Shown: piece after piece, positions 19,601 through 44,985 of the stretch
Layout: the number at the start of each line of letters is the position of its first letter
Position numbering within the stretch: position 1 is the stretch's first letter
Source of the DNA: Glandiceps talaboti
Lineage: Eukaryota > Hemichordata > Enteropneusta > Spengelidae
Direction of reading: 5' to 3'
Length of the DNA stretch: 64,000 bases
NCBI RefSeq assembly: GCF_964340395.1
Contig: NC_135560.1
Span: forward strand, 18,091,098-18,155,097
The notes under the pieces: generated by a model
Database searches by the model: none
What the model was told of the DNA's origin: nothing
The model's input: only the letters and a program-made list of their open reading frames with translations
Made by a program: the position numbers and the translations under genes

Positions 19601-21452
19601 AAACAGACAGTTAGAATTGTTGACAAGTTTACTTTTCATTTTGGAGTTATGGTTTATGCTTATTAAAGTTTTAGAACCCTGGTTAGAAAGGGGAGAATCT
19701 GCAAAAGTGGCATAGTTTTCTATACATTATGTCATCATTTTGATGCAGGGTGTAGACTGATTGGGGCACTTAGATTTACCCTCCATAACAAAACACTTTC
19801 GTTCAGCTAAAGAAAGGCCAAAATTAAAACTGATGAGGCACATTAGATTGATTGTTAATTACACAGAGCATGAAAATCCATAGATGATAACTATTTACAT
19901 TGTACACAAAAAAGAGGATATATTTGTTATGTCCCCACCCCTTTTTACTGTCAATCATGTTACATTCACACATCAAACTTCAGGTTTTATCACAATTTGT
20001 GTTGACATTACTTAGCTGGTTCTTTCTGTTTAATCTTTAAATCTAAATAATAATAATAATATAATAATAATGTTGGTTTCTTATATAGAGCTTTCCCACT
20101 CTGTGCTCAAAGCGCTTTACAATTATTACCCCTGGCTCGGATCAGAACGGCACAACGGCCCTTTAGTCTTCCTCAACTCCCCGGGGAGCATACAATCCAT
20201 TGCAGCCATTTAAGCGCATAGGATTAAAGCCTTCACATTGCAACCTACATCCTACCAGGTCCCCAGTTATACAGCTGGGTTGACTGAGGCACAGTCGTGG
20301 TTCACATCTTGCCCAAGGACTTTAGCCACTCAGAAACAAACAGCAGGCAGCGACGGGGCTCGAACCTGCAACCTGTAGATTCCAAGTCGGTCACGCTAAC
20401 CATTCACCCATCATGACTCCACAAATGCTATTGTAGGTACCAAGAATAGTGTTCTTCAAATGAGCATCATGAAAGCTTTTATGACTTTCAGTTTGAATAC
20501 TATAACGGTAGTGGTTCTGATAATAAACAAATTGCTGTTTGCATATACAGAGGCAAGACTGCCATGGATGCTAGTGGTTTAGGCACAGAGAAACCAGGAG
20601 ACTTACAGTCAGAAGATGATGAATTTGAACTCTTTCGTAAAAGAATGATGCTTGCCTATAGATTCAGACCCAATCCATTGGTAAGTTTGCATTATACCAA
20701 CACCATACGTTTTCTGTAATAAACATACAGTGTTATCTTGAGGGAATTGTAGTCTTTGATGTATGTGGCATCCAGCATTGATTGTGTCAACCAACCCTCA
20801 TGATCAATGTTTATTTCAAGCATTTATTCTGAAATGCAGAATTTTAATCTGAAGTGCCTTATCTTTTAAACTAACTTATAATCTTGGAAAAGAAGAAATT
20901 CTATAAAATACATGTATTTCCTAACCATTTCTTTTTAGAACAGTTATCGTTAGATTTCTTAAAGATATAATATCAGGCGTTCAGAGCACCCATGATTATT
21001 TTCCATCATGTACAGTTACACATATAAATTTACCTATAGGAGATTCAAGATGCTTCATTTCAAATACTGACACAGTCCTAATAACACCAATAAAGAGCAA
21101 ATTGCTTGAAACATTTCTTTTTTCAGGGATTGTTTGTATGAATTGTTATTTTCAATATTTGACATGTTTAGAGTTAGTCATCATATGCTAGGGATTATGT
21201 AACAAAATCACAAAAAATACAGTTACAGGTTTAGCAGAGAAGAAGATTAAATAATTTGAGTCAATCCTTTCCTCTCCTTGCCATGATTTTATACCACTAT
21301 TTTCTGTCCTAAGGCTGGAATACTGTAGATGTGAAAAGAGCAGTTATGAGGGAATTATTCATTGTATTACACCAACATATTGTCTGTGTCTGTAATTGAG
21401 TTATCTATTTTCATTTTATTTCCAGAACAACCCAAGAAGACCTTATTACTGA
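13635..21452 (+). CDS. SUGP1 (SF4) splicing factor with SURP and G-patch domains
   Basis: Ten coding exons: 13635-13831, 14268-14428, 14735-14947, 16339-16462, 16930-17027, 17450-17706, 18418-18646, 19320-19572, 20551-20680, 21426-21452; about 562 residues (human 645). SUGP1 acts with SF3B1 in branch-site recognition, its G-patch activating DHX15 (established). Order: N-terminal Lys/Glu helix ([17 protein letters not shown]); [10 protein letters not shown] motif as in human; one SURP module split over exons 4 and 5 ([14 protein letters not shown] ... [14 protein letters not shown]); an RKSRWG motif then a run of (GE)n; [26 protein letters not shown]-patch [21 protein letters not shown]-terminus [23 protein letters not shown], almost identical to human. 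Human SUGP1 has two SURP modules; only one is seen here, and phases join exons 3 and 4 without a gap. The exon 6 donor (GAG|GTTGGA) is atypical but gives the conserved junction. Confidence 0.95.
15200..15425. repeat. Dispersed repeat family E, copy 1, with two poly-G runs
   Basis: Poly-G of about 16 (15200-15215) and 23 (15308-15330) bases flank a block GAAATAGAGGTCAAAATGAT ... TAGAATCCAAAATGGC. The same block order, with C-rich instead of G-rich DNA, recurs at 59965-60180. The copy lies in SUGP1 intron 4. The G runs could form quadruplexes on the transcript. Confidence 0.65.
17762..18130. repeat. Dispersed repeat family D, copy 2, with foldback
   Basis: Ordered blocks match 9721-9955. In addition the block ATTTCCTGCAATGGTTTAT near 17906 is partly repeated in inverted form near 18025-18095 (CATTGCAGGAAATCCC, then GTTGAACACATG), so this copy can fold back on itself. 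It lies in SUGP1 intron 7. Confidence 0.7.
20040..20420 (-). mobile_element. tRNA-derived SINE
   Basis: On the minus strand there is a pol III promoter-like pair: A box TGGGTGAATGG (plus 20400-20410) and B box GGTTCGAGCCC (around 20355-20367), about 33 bases apart as in tRNA. The body contains the block CAAAGCGCTTTACAATTATT on plus, and the element ends in an ATT-rich tail (ATAATAATAAT on plus, 20046-20070). It is in SUGP1 intron 10. A full cloverleaf is not kept, so it is not scored as a tRNA gene. Confidence 0.75.
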
Positions 21453-22488
21453 TAAAGTTAGAGAGTACTATCAGCGGCTATCGTAGCAACTATTAACATT
21501 GAAATAAGTGCCTGATAATAAAACAAAGCAATGTTTGCGCTAATGTTCTGTAAATGGTGCTGTAATAGTGAGACCAAGTGACAAAGAATCAGTACCTCTG
21601 TAAAGACAGGGTACATACACACGTTACCATTCCATCAACTTTTATTCAGGGTGTTTCATGTTGATTTACATATGTCGGATGTGATATTTTAGCCCCATTG
21701 AATTGTACCATTGTATTTAGCAGTTGCAGAATGTATCACAATGTAAGCTGTTGTATATGCAATGTGATGGTGCTGTATATGGAATAACTAAGCTGCCTGA
21801 AGTTTTTATTTTTATTCACTGAGTTTTACAGACCAGACTGCAAAGTACAGTCAGGATACTAGTATAGCAATCATTACAACCACTTAGGTTGTTGTTATTT
21901 AATACCGCAAAATTCTGATGAAAACAAATGACTTTTCAATCCCCATACATATATATTGCCCTCTGGAGTCCAAATGCTGTAGATGTGTGGTTAGGTGATG
22001 GGCTAAAATATATATGTACTGCTTATAGGGCTATTGTCACCAGGCTGTTCCTCCATGTACACATCAAAACTTTTCATTTTAAGGTTTACTTTCTTCATGT
22101 TAAGATTTAAGAACAAACTGTAATAGTCAATGTCGTTTTATTTTATTTTCAAATGTCGACAAAGGGTGAAAAAGTCAGAAATTTTGCACCCTACTACCAA
22201 CAATACATGTCTGACTGGGGAAGCTTACCACTTGCATTAACATGGCAAGATTTACTGATCACTTACCTGAGGGGTTAAAGTAGTTCCGTTGTTACAGGGA
22301 ATGATACATATTGGAATGATTTCCATAATGTAATATTTAAATAAAAACAGTCTTGTTTGCTTCATTCATGCCAAGTATATGCTGATACTATGCAGACTAG
22401 ATATCTGATATAATAATAGGTGAAGAATGTTCATAAGTGTTCTGGTAAAATATGCGATGTATATGATATTGTCTCATGTACTTGATGA

Positions 22489-22494
22489 AATAAA
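22489..22494 (+). terminator. Candidate SUGP1 polyadenylation signal
   Basis: AATAAA about 1 kb past the stop codon; another AATAAA follows at 22542-22547 and an early one lies at 21517-21522, allowing a short or a long 3' UTR. Confidence 0.4.
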
Positions 22495-22547
22495 GATATA
22501 TAAAGATATTGTACTGTATTGATTGTTTTTTATGGGAATGTAATAAA

Positions 22548-23423
22548 GGATCTGAATATCAAGTAATGTATGCCAAGACTTGATAAGGGAGGTGTGTGTA
22601 TGAATTAACCTAAACAGAGGTAAAGTCTAACTTTGAGTTCTTATAGTGTAAATACCATATAGAATGATATGCTGGCATGGAAATGACATATTTGCACTAA
22701 GAAATGAATGCACTGATATTCTTGTAAATATACCATATCTTGATACACAAGCTTTCGAGTGGCAACTGGAAGTGCTGTCTGCTCGCAACATTTGACATGT
22801 ACCCCTGGCAAGATTAGGCTTGACCACAAGAAGTACAATATACATGTAGTCTGGTATTGCAGCATCAATTTGAAATTTGTCTCCTTCCAGTGTTTTGATG
22901 AAAATGTTGATTGCACTTTCAGCTCCTCAAAGATCTGTTTGTTGTTTTGCATTCATAACTTCCTGGGCATACCACTGTTGAACTATAGAACATTCACTGA
23001 ATGTATATCTTGTTATTCCAGACTCAAACACAAGTCCTGTTACACTTACAAAACTTTTATTTCAAGAACAGAAATTTTGACAAGCAACTGATTGATGATG
23101 ATTGATGACTAAACTCTTAAATAATATGATTTGATGTACATTAGCAATTGATAGCATATCATACTGAGAAAACAAAATAACTCTAAAACGTACCCACTGA
23201 GGGCAGTGTTTACATTACAAAAAACACATTATGACAGAAAAATGCTGATGACCACAGATAATTCCTTGTAAAGTCCATCATCATAATCTATAAATGGCAA
23301 GTTGATGTTAACCTCCAGTGTGTAGGAAATTTGGGATGAGTTCGAAGTCACTACAAGAAGTAAACATGGTGAGTTCATCATTGATGGCTGTTGGTTTCTC
23401 CTGTCTCCATCACTACTAAAATG
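22548..23423. other. Intergenic DNA between SUGP1 and MRPL24 3' ends
   Basis: The two genes converge here. Open frames on both strands up to about 110 codons show no recognisable domain and are not flanked by convincing splice sites in a common frame. A TTTATT at 23424-23429 (AATAAA on minus) is a likely MRPL24 polyadenylation signal. Confidence 0.5.
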
Positions 23424-23471
23424 TTTATTGCCATACTAAATTTTCAATAAATACAAAACATGTCCTTTAAG

Positions 23472-26400
23472 TTAATACCACCATGTTCTCTTCCGAGTTC
23501 TTGTTTCTACAATTCCCATTGCGTCCATTAATTCCTCTTCAACAAACTTCAAAGATGGTGTGTAGGATCTTTTACTTGCATGTTCTTCTGTTGTATCTTT
23601 AGGTTGTTCTATGAAAATAAAAGTTAAATTTAAATGAATGTAAGCAGCACTAAAGCCAAAAACAATTTTGCTAGGGATATTTTCCTACAAGCTGTAACTC
23701 TGTATACAGTTGTACCATAGATCCTACACGTAGACCATCGTGTAGGGTCTAAGGTTGTACATTCTATTTCCCTTCTTATATAAAACACATCGACCATGAG
23801 CCAAAACCACCAGATTTTTAAAAACAATTTTAAACAGCAGGTTGCTGAAATCTTGGAAAATTCCTTGTTTATTTCAGAGTAATGAAAACAAGAAAACTTG
23901 CATCTCTTTTGAACAGAAATTGATGTGAGCAAATATACATTTCAAGATAATTTTATAGACTTTGAAAATGAACTTCATTTATTGATGCAAAATCACACTC
24001 CTTGATTTTGAAAAGTTTTATTTGTCATGTGAAATGTATCATGCTCTTTCTGACTTTCTCTTGAAAATCTGAAATCAAGCTGTGATTATATACCAAAATG
24101 AATGGCCATGGATGTTACTATACACACAGTTGGGTTGCATCTCTGGTAAAGTTTTTTCTTATCTGGTGGCACATTCAATCTTAGTCAGTGTTTACACTGT
24201 CTTGATTACAGGGTGATTATATCCTCAAAACCAAGGCATCACTGTCACCCACTTGTGTAATCTATCATATGCAACAACAATAGTTTTAGCTTTTAAATAT
24301 CTTTGTACATATAGTTTGCTGATAGCATGTTTTCCATAGTAATACTACTCACCAGCATATGTAGCTTTTGTTCTGAAGTCTGGGTGTGCAAATGCTAATT
24401 GTGACAGTGGTATGACCCTGCCACTTCGGACAGATACTCTTACTTTTTCACCTGCTTCTGTGAATTTCCATTCAACATTGGTAGGTTTACTGACAACAAT
24501 TACAAATTAGAGAGAATGTGCATGTAAGTCAGTCAACAAATATCAACATTTCATATAATTCAAACTTTTTAATGAATTTCCATTAGTATGATAATAATGC
24601 TCCTTCCTCTGAAATCAATTGTTTGTAGATTTTAAATATTTTGTCACTTAAAATGTCAATTTCTTTTAAGTTTACAGTTGAAACAGTAGACAATCGCCTG
24701 TTTGTAATTTTCAATACTTTGTCACATTGTAAAATGTCAATTTCTTAAAAGGTTACAGTTAAAACAGTAGGCATTTGCAAATTGACTATATATTATATAC
24801 ATTTAAAGGTTTATAATGTCAGGCAAAACTTGCTAGCAGAGAGAGTAAATCAAGTTTGAAATTTTTAATTTTTAATTTAAAACCATAACCAATATACCTG
24901 ATCTGGTTTGCCCAGAAGTACACAAATGGATTTTGAATTAGAATCCCTCTTTTTTGTCTAACACATGCTGTCTTCAATCACTGGTTTTAAGAACTGAAGC
25001 TTCTATTCTATATACTATATAGTATATAGTTTATAGTATATACTATATACTATATACTATATACAGGGACTGATTCACAATCACAAACAGTCTGTTGTGT
25101 ATTTCACCTACTTACTTGTCTGATGGATCAATTAAAGCAACTTCTCTATGCAGTAAGGGTGCTTCACTTTTAGCATACATTCCTCTGAATCCTTCTGTCC
25201 TGCCAACATACCTGTAATGCTGAAGAAATGAAATATTGTTTTTTACTAAAACTTCATGCTGTTTTTAACTTTTGATGTTTCTTCCGAAGGACAGTAAACG
25301 TGTGGCAATTTTCAACCCAAATGAGTGAATCCTACTATCCCATGATCAAGGCTTAAGTTTAAAGACCCATGATTGAATCCCATGCTCTTATCAGTGGAGC
25401 CATAGGGGATTTAACAGGATCATTCTTTTGTTCTGGACAAACTTTTTCTATAACTATATCAGAAATCTGTCATTCATACCCAAATTTAAAGCTAAATTAA
25501 GAACAGCAATCACTGTTATGTCAGCTATGATGAAGTGCTTTTTAATATACACAAAACTAATAACCCTACTATATCTAGTACAACAGTAAATTTCATTTTG
25601 TATTTATTGATTTCCCTCTGAAGTGTAACATACATTTCATGGTTCACTCAAATATATTGACTTTTAATAGGGTCATAGAATATTTGATTATTTGATTCAT
25701 GAGTCCGAAATCATAGCTTATTTGGTTCATGAGTCAGGGTCATAGCATATTTGGTTGGTCAGCTGTTCTTGAGCCTAGCCCTTATAATTTTGATGAACGT
25801 GTATTGAAAAAAGAAATCAAATATATTATAATGTACTGTAATAATATTATACGAGTTATGATATACAACCAAGGTATCAATCAAATAAATTATCATATTT
25901 CTGAATGATTCAGTGTCCAAATGGAACATTTAAAAACAATGTTACTTTCCTGTATGTACTGACTGTACATGTTTGACACTTACACAATTTAGGGCTTCTA
26001 CAACTACCCAATTTCTTTCATGAATTACATCTGATATGAAGCCCTGTTTTCCAGCATCCTTGCCTTTTAATATTTGCACCTGTTGAAATGAAGAACATAA
26101 TATTTTAAATTTCATCATACTGTAATAATTTTATAAACAACTCATTGCATCAAGGTTTGATTCAATAATTTCTCCTTATAAACTTTATGTCATATTTTAG
26201 TTATCAAGTTTATAGTCATTTTCAAATGTTATTATAATGTAATAGCACCAGGGATTAGGTTAAATATTAGCTACAACTTTTGTCATTTATTGCTTGATTC
26301 TTATATTTACAAATATAGTAATAATCATAATAATAATCTTTATTTATACTGGATAGTTCTTTAAGTATATAAACACTTGTCTCCCAAGAAGTCCAGTGAG

Positions 26401-27008
26401 GGCCATCCCTCATGGATTCAGTGTTAATGCAGGAGGAAACTGGAGTACGTGGGGAAAACCTGCACTATTCAGTAGAGTCAAACTGAATGACACTCTTCTT
26501 ACTTACAGCATGGTAAATTTAATCAAACCTGAATGGGTTCGAACCACGACTGTAGTGGTAACCAACAACCCTATTTGTGTAGTAATGTAAAGTAGTCTAG
26601 AGACTATATAGCCAATGGGTTTGAATCTGAAGATCTCTTTATGTGGGGTAAAGAGACCTTCAGATTCAAACTCAATGGCTATACAGTCTCTAGATTAAAT
26701 GCAAAGATATAAAAAGAAAGGTCTAATTTTATAATAGTGGGGCATTTTGTTCTTGAGCTACTACATAAATAGTGGATATTCTCATTCCTTACCAGATCAC
26801 CTCTGAAAAACTTCCATTCTTTAACTGGTTCTACAAGTACTCGTCGCCGATTCTTGCCTGGATAGTTAGCTTTCAATGAACTTGGAGTAAGTGGTTTAGA
26901 CATGGTGTAACGGAAATTCCTATTAACCCGTTTCCACCAATCATTGGCCCATGGATCATCCAATGGAAAACGGCGAGTCTTGGCTAGTAGAAACCTTGTC
27001 AGTCTCAT
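23472..27008 (-). CDS. Mitochondrial ribosomal protein L24 (MRPL24, uL24m)
   Basis: Five coding exons on the minus strand: 27008-26793, 26079-25984, 25219-25116, 24489-24353, 23608-23472; about 229 residues (human 216). uL24m is an assembly-initiating protein of the mitochondrial large ribosomal subunit. The basic N-terminus ([14 protein letters not shown]) fits a mitochondrial targeting sequence. A KOW-type motif follows ([18 protein letters not shown], about residues 70-87), then [43 protein letters not shown] and a C-terminus ending WWY, all matching the family. Phases agree at all four junctions. Introns hold repeats including a SINE. Head to head with the TM6SF gene; tail to tail with SUGP1. 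Confidence 0.95.
25007..25062. repeat. Palindromic TATACTATA-type repeat
   Basis: A run of TATACTATA/TATAGTATA units that is self-complementary, in MRPL24 intron 3. Confidence 0.85.
25331..25510 (+). repeat. Dispersed repeat family C, copy 2
   Basis: Contains TTATCAGTGGAGCCATAGG, CATTCTTTTGTTCTGGACAA and a downstream CATACCCAAATTTAAAGC. It is the longest readable copy and lies in MRPL24 intron 2. Confidence 0.6.
26320..26590 (-). mobile_element. SINE of the GGAAACTGGAGT family, copy 1
   Basis: Shares GAGGAAACTGGAGT, GTGGGGAAAACCTGC and AGAGTCAAACTGAA with 61840-62105. On minus it has a B-box-like GGTTCGAACCC (around 26535-26548) and an ATT-rich 3' tail. The A box is degraded. It lies in MRPL24 intron 1. 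Confidence 0.7.
26596..26694. repeat. Imperfect 99-bp inverted repeat
   Basis: TCTAGAGACTATATAGCCAA at the left and its near reverse complement ending GTCTCTAGA at the right enclose arms of about 45 bp with a short loop (around TGTGGGG). It abuts the SINE on its right, within MRPL24 intron 1. Confidence 0.8.
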
Positions 27009-27607
27009 TTTTGATGTCCGTGATAATCAACTTTCAAAGCTCAAATTGTTCCTGAAAATAAAGTTTTTAATATGCTGTACAATTTAAGACATTAGTCATT
27101 AAAATATTGTTTCAAGATTCCAACGGCCTAACCAATATTTCATATAATGGGATGCAGTCAGTTACTTTATAAAATGAAGTGGTTTATTTTGGGAGCAGCC
27201 CCCCCCCCCTCCCCCCCCCCCCATATTATTCATGATTTTTTATTCAATAACGTGAAGCTGCACGTTACATTAACACAGTACATAACGTGATTGAAGAACT
27301 CCTAATTATCTTTGGCGATAATTATCTTACCAGAGTATACAAATTTAGTAGGAGGCTTTCAAAATGCTGCGAAATAGCACAAGATATTAAAACCATGCTT
27401 TCCTACCTATCTCATGGATGCCATATTGAATCTCGATCTCGAATTGCTTTGGCGAGATTCCTCGTGACTTTGCCCTGATGACCCTTGACCTCTGTGTCGA
27501 CGTGACGTGAGTGGCTGCAAGTATACCAAAGGAAAGGCACAAACGGATGTAGGCAGACTACCTCAGCTATTTTCCACAGGTATTACCACCAACCTGAGAA
27601 CCAAAAA
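27009..27607. promoter_or_regulatory. Probable bidirectional promoter, MRPL24 and TM6SF
   Basis: 599 bp lie between divergent start codons. CpG-bearing DNA around 27495-27530 includes GTCGACGTGACGTGAG, a CRE/E-box-like cluster. A poly-C tract lies at about 27199-27224. No clear TATA box. Confidence 0.5.
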
Positions 27608-41815
<14,208 letters not shown>

Positions 41816-43329
41816 TGAATTGAATTGTAATCAAATTGTTATCATATGTACAGAGTAATTTTTTTTAAACCTGTGATTTTTATGGAGTTTTGATATTATG
41901 TTTAATGATTAGGAGCACAAATATCAACTTCAGTTTGTTTTCAGATTTGAGAAATTTACTATGCATAAACCACTTCTTTTGTAGTGAAGGAAGCTTTGGT
42001 TATTAGGAAACAATTAAGTTTTAGTCATTATTGGGAAATATTTGGTATGTGCCATACTTTGGTGATAACTAGATATTATTCCCCAATTGTTTTCTTTGTT
42101 CAGGCAAGGAAAATATGTGTGACCTAAGGGGCCTTGTCACTACGTGTCACTGAATCCTCAGATGGCAAGTATTTTCCAGCAGAATGGAGAAAGATATGAG
42201 GAATAATATCATTGTACCTACTGAAGAATAATTTGTGAAAACTTACGAAAAATAATGGTGATTTCAAATATTTTGACTCATATTTCAGTCACAGTAGAAC
42301 CAGTGACATAGATATGGGTTGTCGTGCCATATAATTACCAGGGTATATATTCCATATTTTCTGTTCAAAGGCAATATCTTGGTTTGTGCATGGTATAATA
42401 GGACAGACAGCTAGTCTTGTTGTTAAGATTACAACAGTAATTTGTATTTTCTATGACCTTGACCTCAGAGTTTCTTGGTTAGAATCGCCGAGGGGCGTAG
42501 TCAAAATGAAAATTTCAATCTTTCACTTTCCAGGGCATTTTAGGCATCGAATAAAAAAAGAGAAATTATTGAAAGATATGAATCATTGTGTTAATCATAT
42601 CTATAAAATTAAGGTAGTGTAAAATTTTCAGGAGATTTAATTTTAAAAAGCTTTAAAATTGTTCAAGATTAGTAAAAAAAAAAAAAAAAAAAGTGGGGGA
42701 AACTTGAATTGATGTGAGACTTTTAGAGTATGATATATTCTTATAAAACTAAAATACATCTAGACAACAGAGAGGATTGTGATTGTACAGATTGATAGTA
42801 AAAATATGAAATGTAAGTATTCAGATGTAAATTTGAGCATGGGGTGTCAATTCTATTTCAGATTCTAATTCTCATTCATATTCATAAAATACAACTCTGG
42901 ATCAGAATCTCAATTTTTGATTCAGATTCATGTGACTTATCTTGGATACCAGTGCTCATTCCAATTCTGAATACAGACTGAATAAGATGTAATTTCTGAT
43001 TCAAGCTCTATGAATCAGGAATACAGGCTTTGAATTGCAATTCAGATTCATAAGACATAAACTGGGATGCAGGTTGTCAAGGCAACTACATAAATCTATG
43101 TCTTCGAGCACAAAACAATGCAAATCATCTTCCACTCATTCTTGATAATATACATACATCAATTAATGTTCAAAAATTTGAAATTCACGCCAGTCCTTGA
43201 TAGCCTATCTGCTGGATGTGACTCCATTATACTTATACTCCTTTAATTGATTGACATAGAAAACTTGATTTGCGCGTTGTACAAAGAAAATCTCCAGAGG
43301 GCAGTATAGATAGGATGGCGTGATATGCA
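41816..43329. other. TM6SF 3' UTR and downstream DNA
   Basis: AATAAA at 42550-42555 is a possible polyadenylation signal. Around 42840-43080 there is a degenerate repetition of ATTCAGATTCA-like words. No gene was recognised. Confidence 0.5.
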
Positions 43330-43563
43330 TCAACTGTTCATTTGAAAATGCAAAACAGGTTTATATTTATAGAAAGGGAATGCAAAGGCTAATTCTGGGT
43401 CTTCCATTGAATCTATGTTCAACACATTTCCCAATTCCTCATGGCAGGCTTCAATCTCGCCCTCTCCTACAATGGTAAGAATAGAAAAGAACAAACCATT
43501 CTTTGACAGATCAAGATGGACAATGGAAACTTTAACAACTGTGTAAGGATAAGTTGCAGTCAT
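43330..43563 (-). CDS. Unassigned open frame or exon
   Basis: A 77-codon frame whose second half (GEGEIEACHEELGNVLN ... then TGA) begins at a plausible acceptor, ACCATTGTAG|GAGAGG, and is acidic and codon-like. It resembles no family known to me and is not needed by either neighbour: TM6SF is on the other strand and METTL27 ends at 46982. It could be the last exon of an unknown minus-strand gene or a chance frame. Confidence 0.2.
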   Translation of the reverse strand: MTATYPYTVVKVSIVHLDLSKNGLFFSILTIVGEGEIEACHEELGNVLNIDSMEDPELAFAFPFYKYKPVLHFQMNS

Positions 43564-44832
43564 CTTAAGATATTGATATTCTTCTTTTTCTTTTCTTCGT
43601 TTAGTATATTTAATTCAGGAAAAAGAAATGACGACGGTATTTCAATATTGTGAACATTTTTTGGTAGTGCCAGTGAGTGGGTAATAGATCTAAACAAGAA
43701 TTATTAAGAAGTTTCTTAGTAGAAAAAAGTGTCGAAAAGATTGCACTGATTGGCTTCATCTACTTACAGTGATGGATTTCATTGACCATTTTTTTTAATG
43801 TTGGTGAAAAATAATTGTTTTATGTACCAGTATAGTTATTTTAAGCAGAAAATGTTAGTTGATGTTTACTGAAGTAGTTCTACTCTGAAAAAGCTACAGA
43901 CTTGGTAAATGTTTATCAGCATATTGCTAGAAATCAGAGGGTCTAACCCCTACCACCTGATGCAATTCACCATAAAGCTCATGCAATGTCAGTATAGCCT
44001 GTTATGCAAGGAAATATCCAAACTAAGTAGAAGCTGGTAATGTCACAAAACTGGAAAACTGGAAAACATATACAATTATTGTCAGAGTCGGTCAACATTC
44101 TTTATGGAAACAAGGAAATAATTTGTTCATGTTATGTTGAATTAGCACACCAGGTGATTTTTACAAGACATCAAGAGCACTTCCTAAATAGATATACAAA
44201 TATACTGCATAACACTTTCACTCAATATCACCCATGATTCAAATGAAGGTCAAAGGTCAGGTCAATCATTACCATGGTTACCGATACGTGATGTTGAGAC
44301 ATCACCATACATGTCCTCCTATTCTGCCAGCCATCTTTGTGACAGCTATCAATCACACTGAAACATTATTTATTTGTCATGCAGCTAATCCATCTAACAG
44401 TAATACGTTTGAATCCAAAATCAAGCAACTGATGTATGATTTTAAAGGTGTAACCAGCGACCAAAGGCAGTGAATAACTCATCGGTGAACTTTTTGTTGA
44501 GAACTCTCTGATATTGTCATAGAAGCAAGTTTGTTACTCAAACTTAAAATCTCATTCCCCTCCAATTTAAAAAGTTTACCAATGTACTGAGCTTATCCAA
44601 CAATTGCCAGGTTACATACCATCTGTTTTAGTATAAGAAAAATGGCAAATATGCAAAAGTAGACGAAAATATTATTTCAGTGCTTTTTTTGATGAGCTAT
44701 GGATGATATTGTATGATATTTACAGTAGCACTAGTATTTAGATGAACTGCAAAGTTGACCTATTCATTCCATATATTCTTCCAATCACCCGAAGTACTCC
44801 AACATGACTTGGTCAAAAAAAATAGTCATCAT
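43564..44832. other. Gene-free stretch
   Basis: No domain-bearing frame, RNA gene or clear element is seen. Short frames around 44040-44470 have no recognisable content. Confidence 0.4.
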
Positions 44833-44985
44833 ACCATTACCATATTTGGTATTACCATTACCATATTTGGTATTAAGAGTATCATTTTTTTAGTATTACC
44901 ATTATCATATTTTGTATTAGGGATATTGTTTTTGGTATTACCACTACCATATTTGGCATTACATTTACCATATTTGGTATTAGCC
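44833..44985. promoter_or_regulatory. Cluster of four CArG boxes in a degenerate repeat
   Basis: CCATATTTGG, an exact CC(A/T)6GG site, occurs at 44840-44849, 44861-44870, 44947-44956 and 44968-44977 inside a degenerate repeat of TACCATATTTGGTATTA; decayed versions (TATCATATTTTGTA) lie between. SRF/MADS factors bind CArG boxes (established). It may be a regulatory cluster or only a palindromic repeat. Confidence 0.5.

Noticed and set aside
20340-20420. A tRNA gene on the minus strand
   Set aside because: A and B boxes are present but no complete cloverleaf with paired acceptor stem is kept; the sequence continues into a SINE body.
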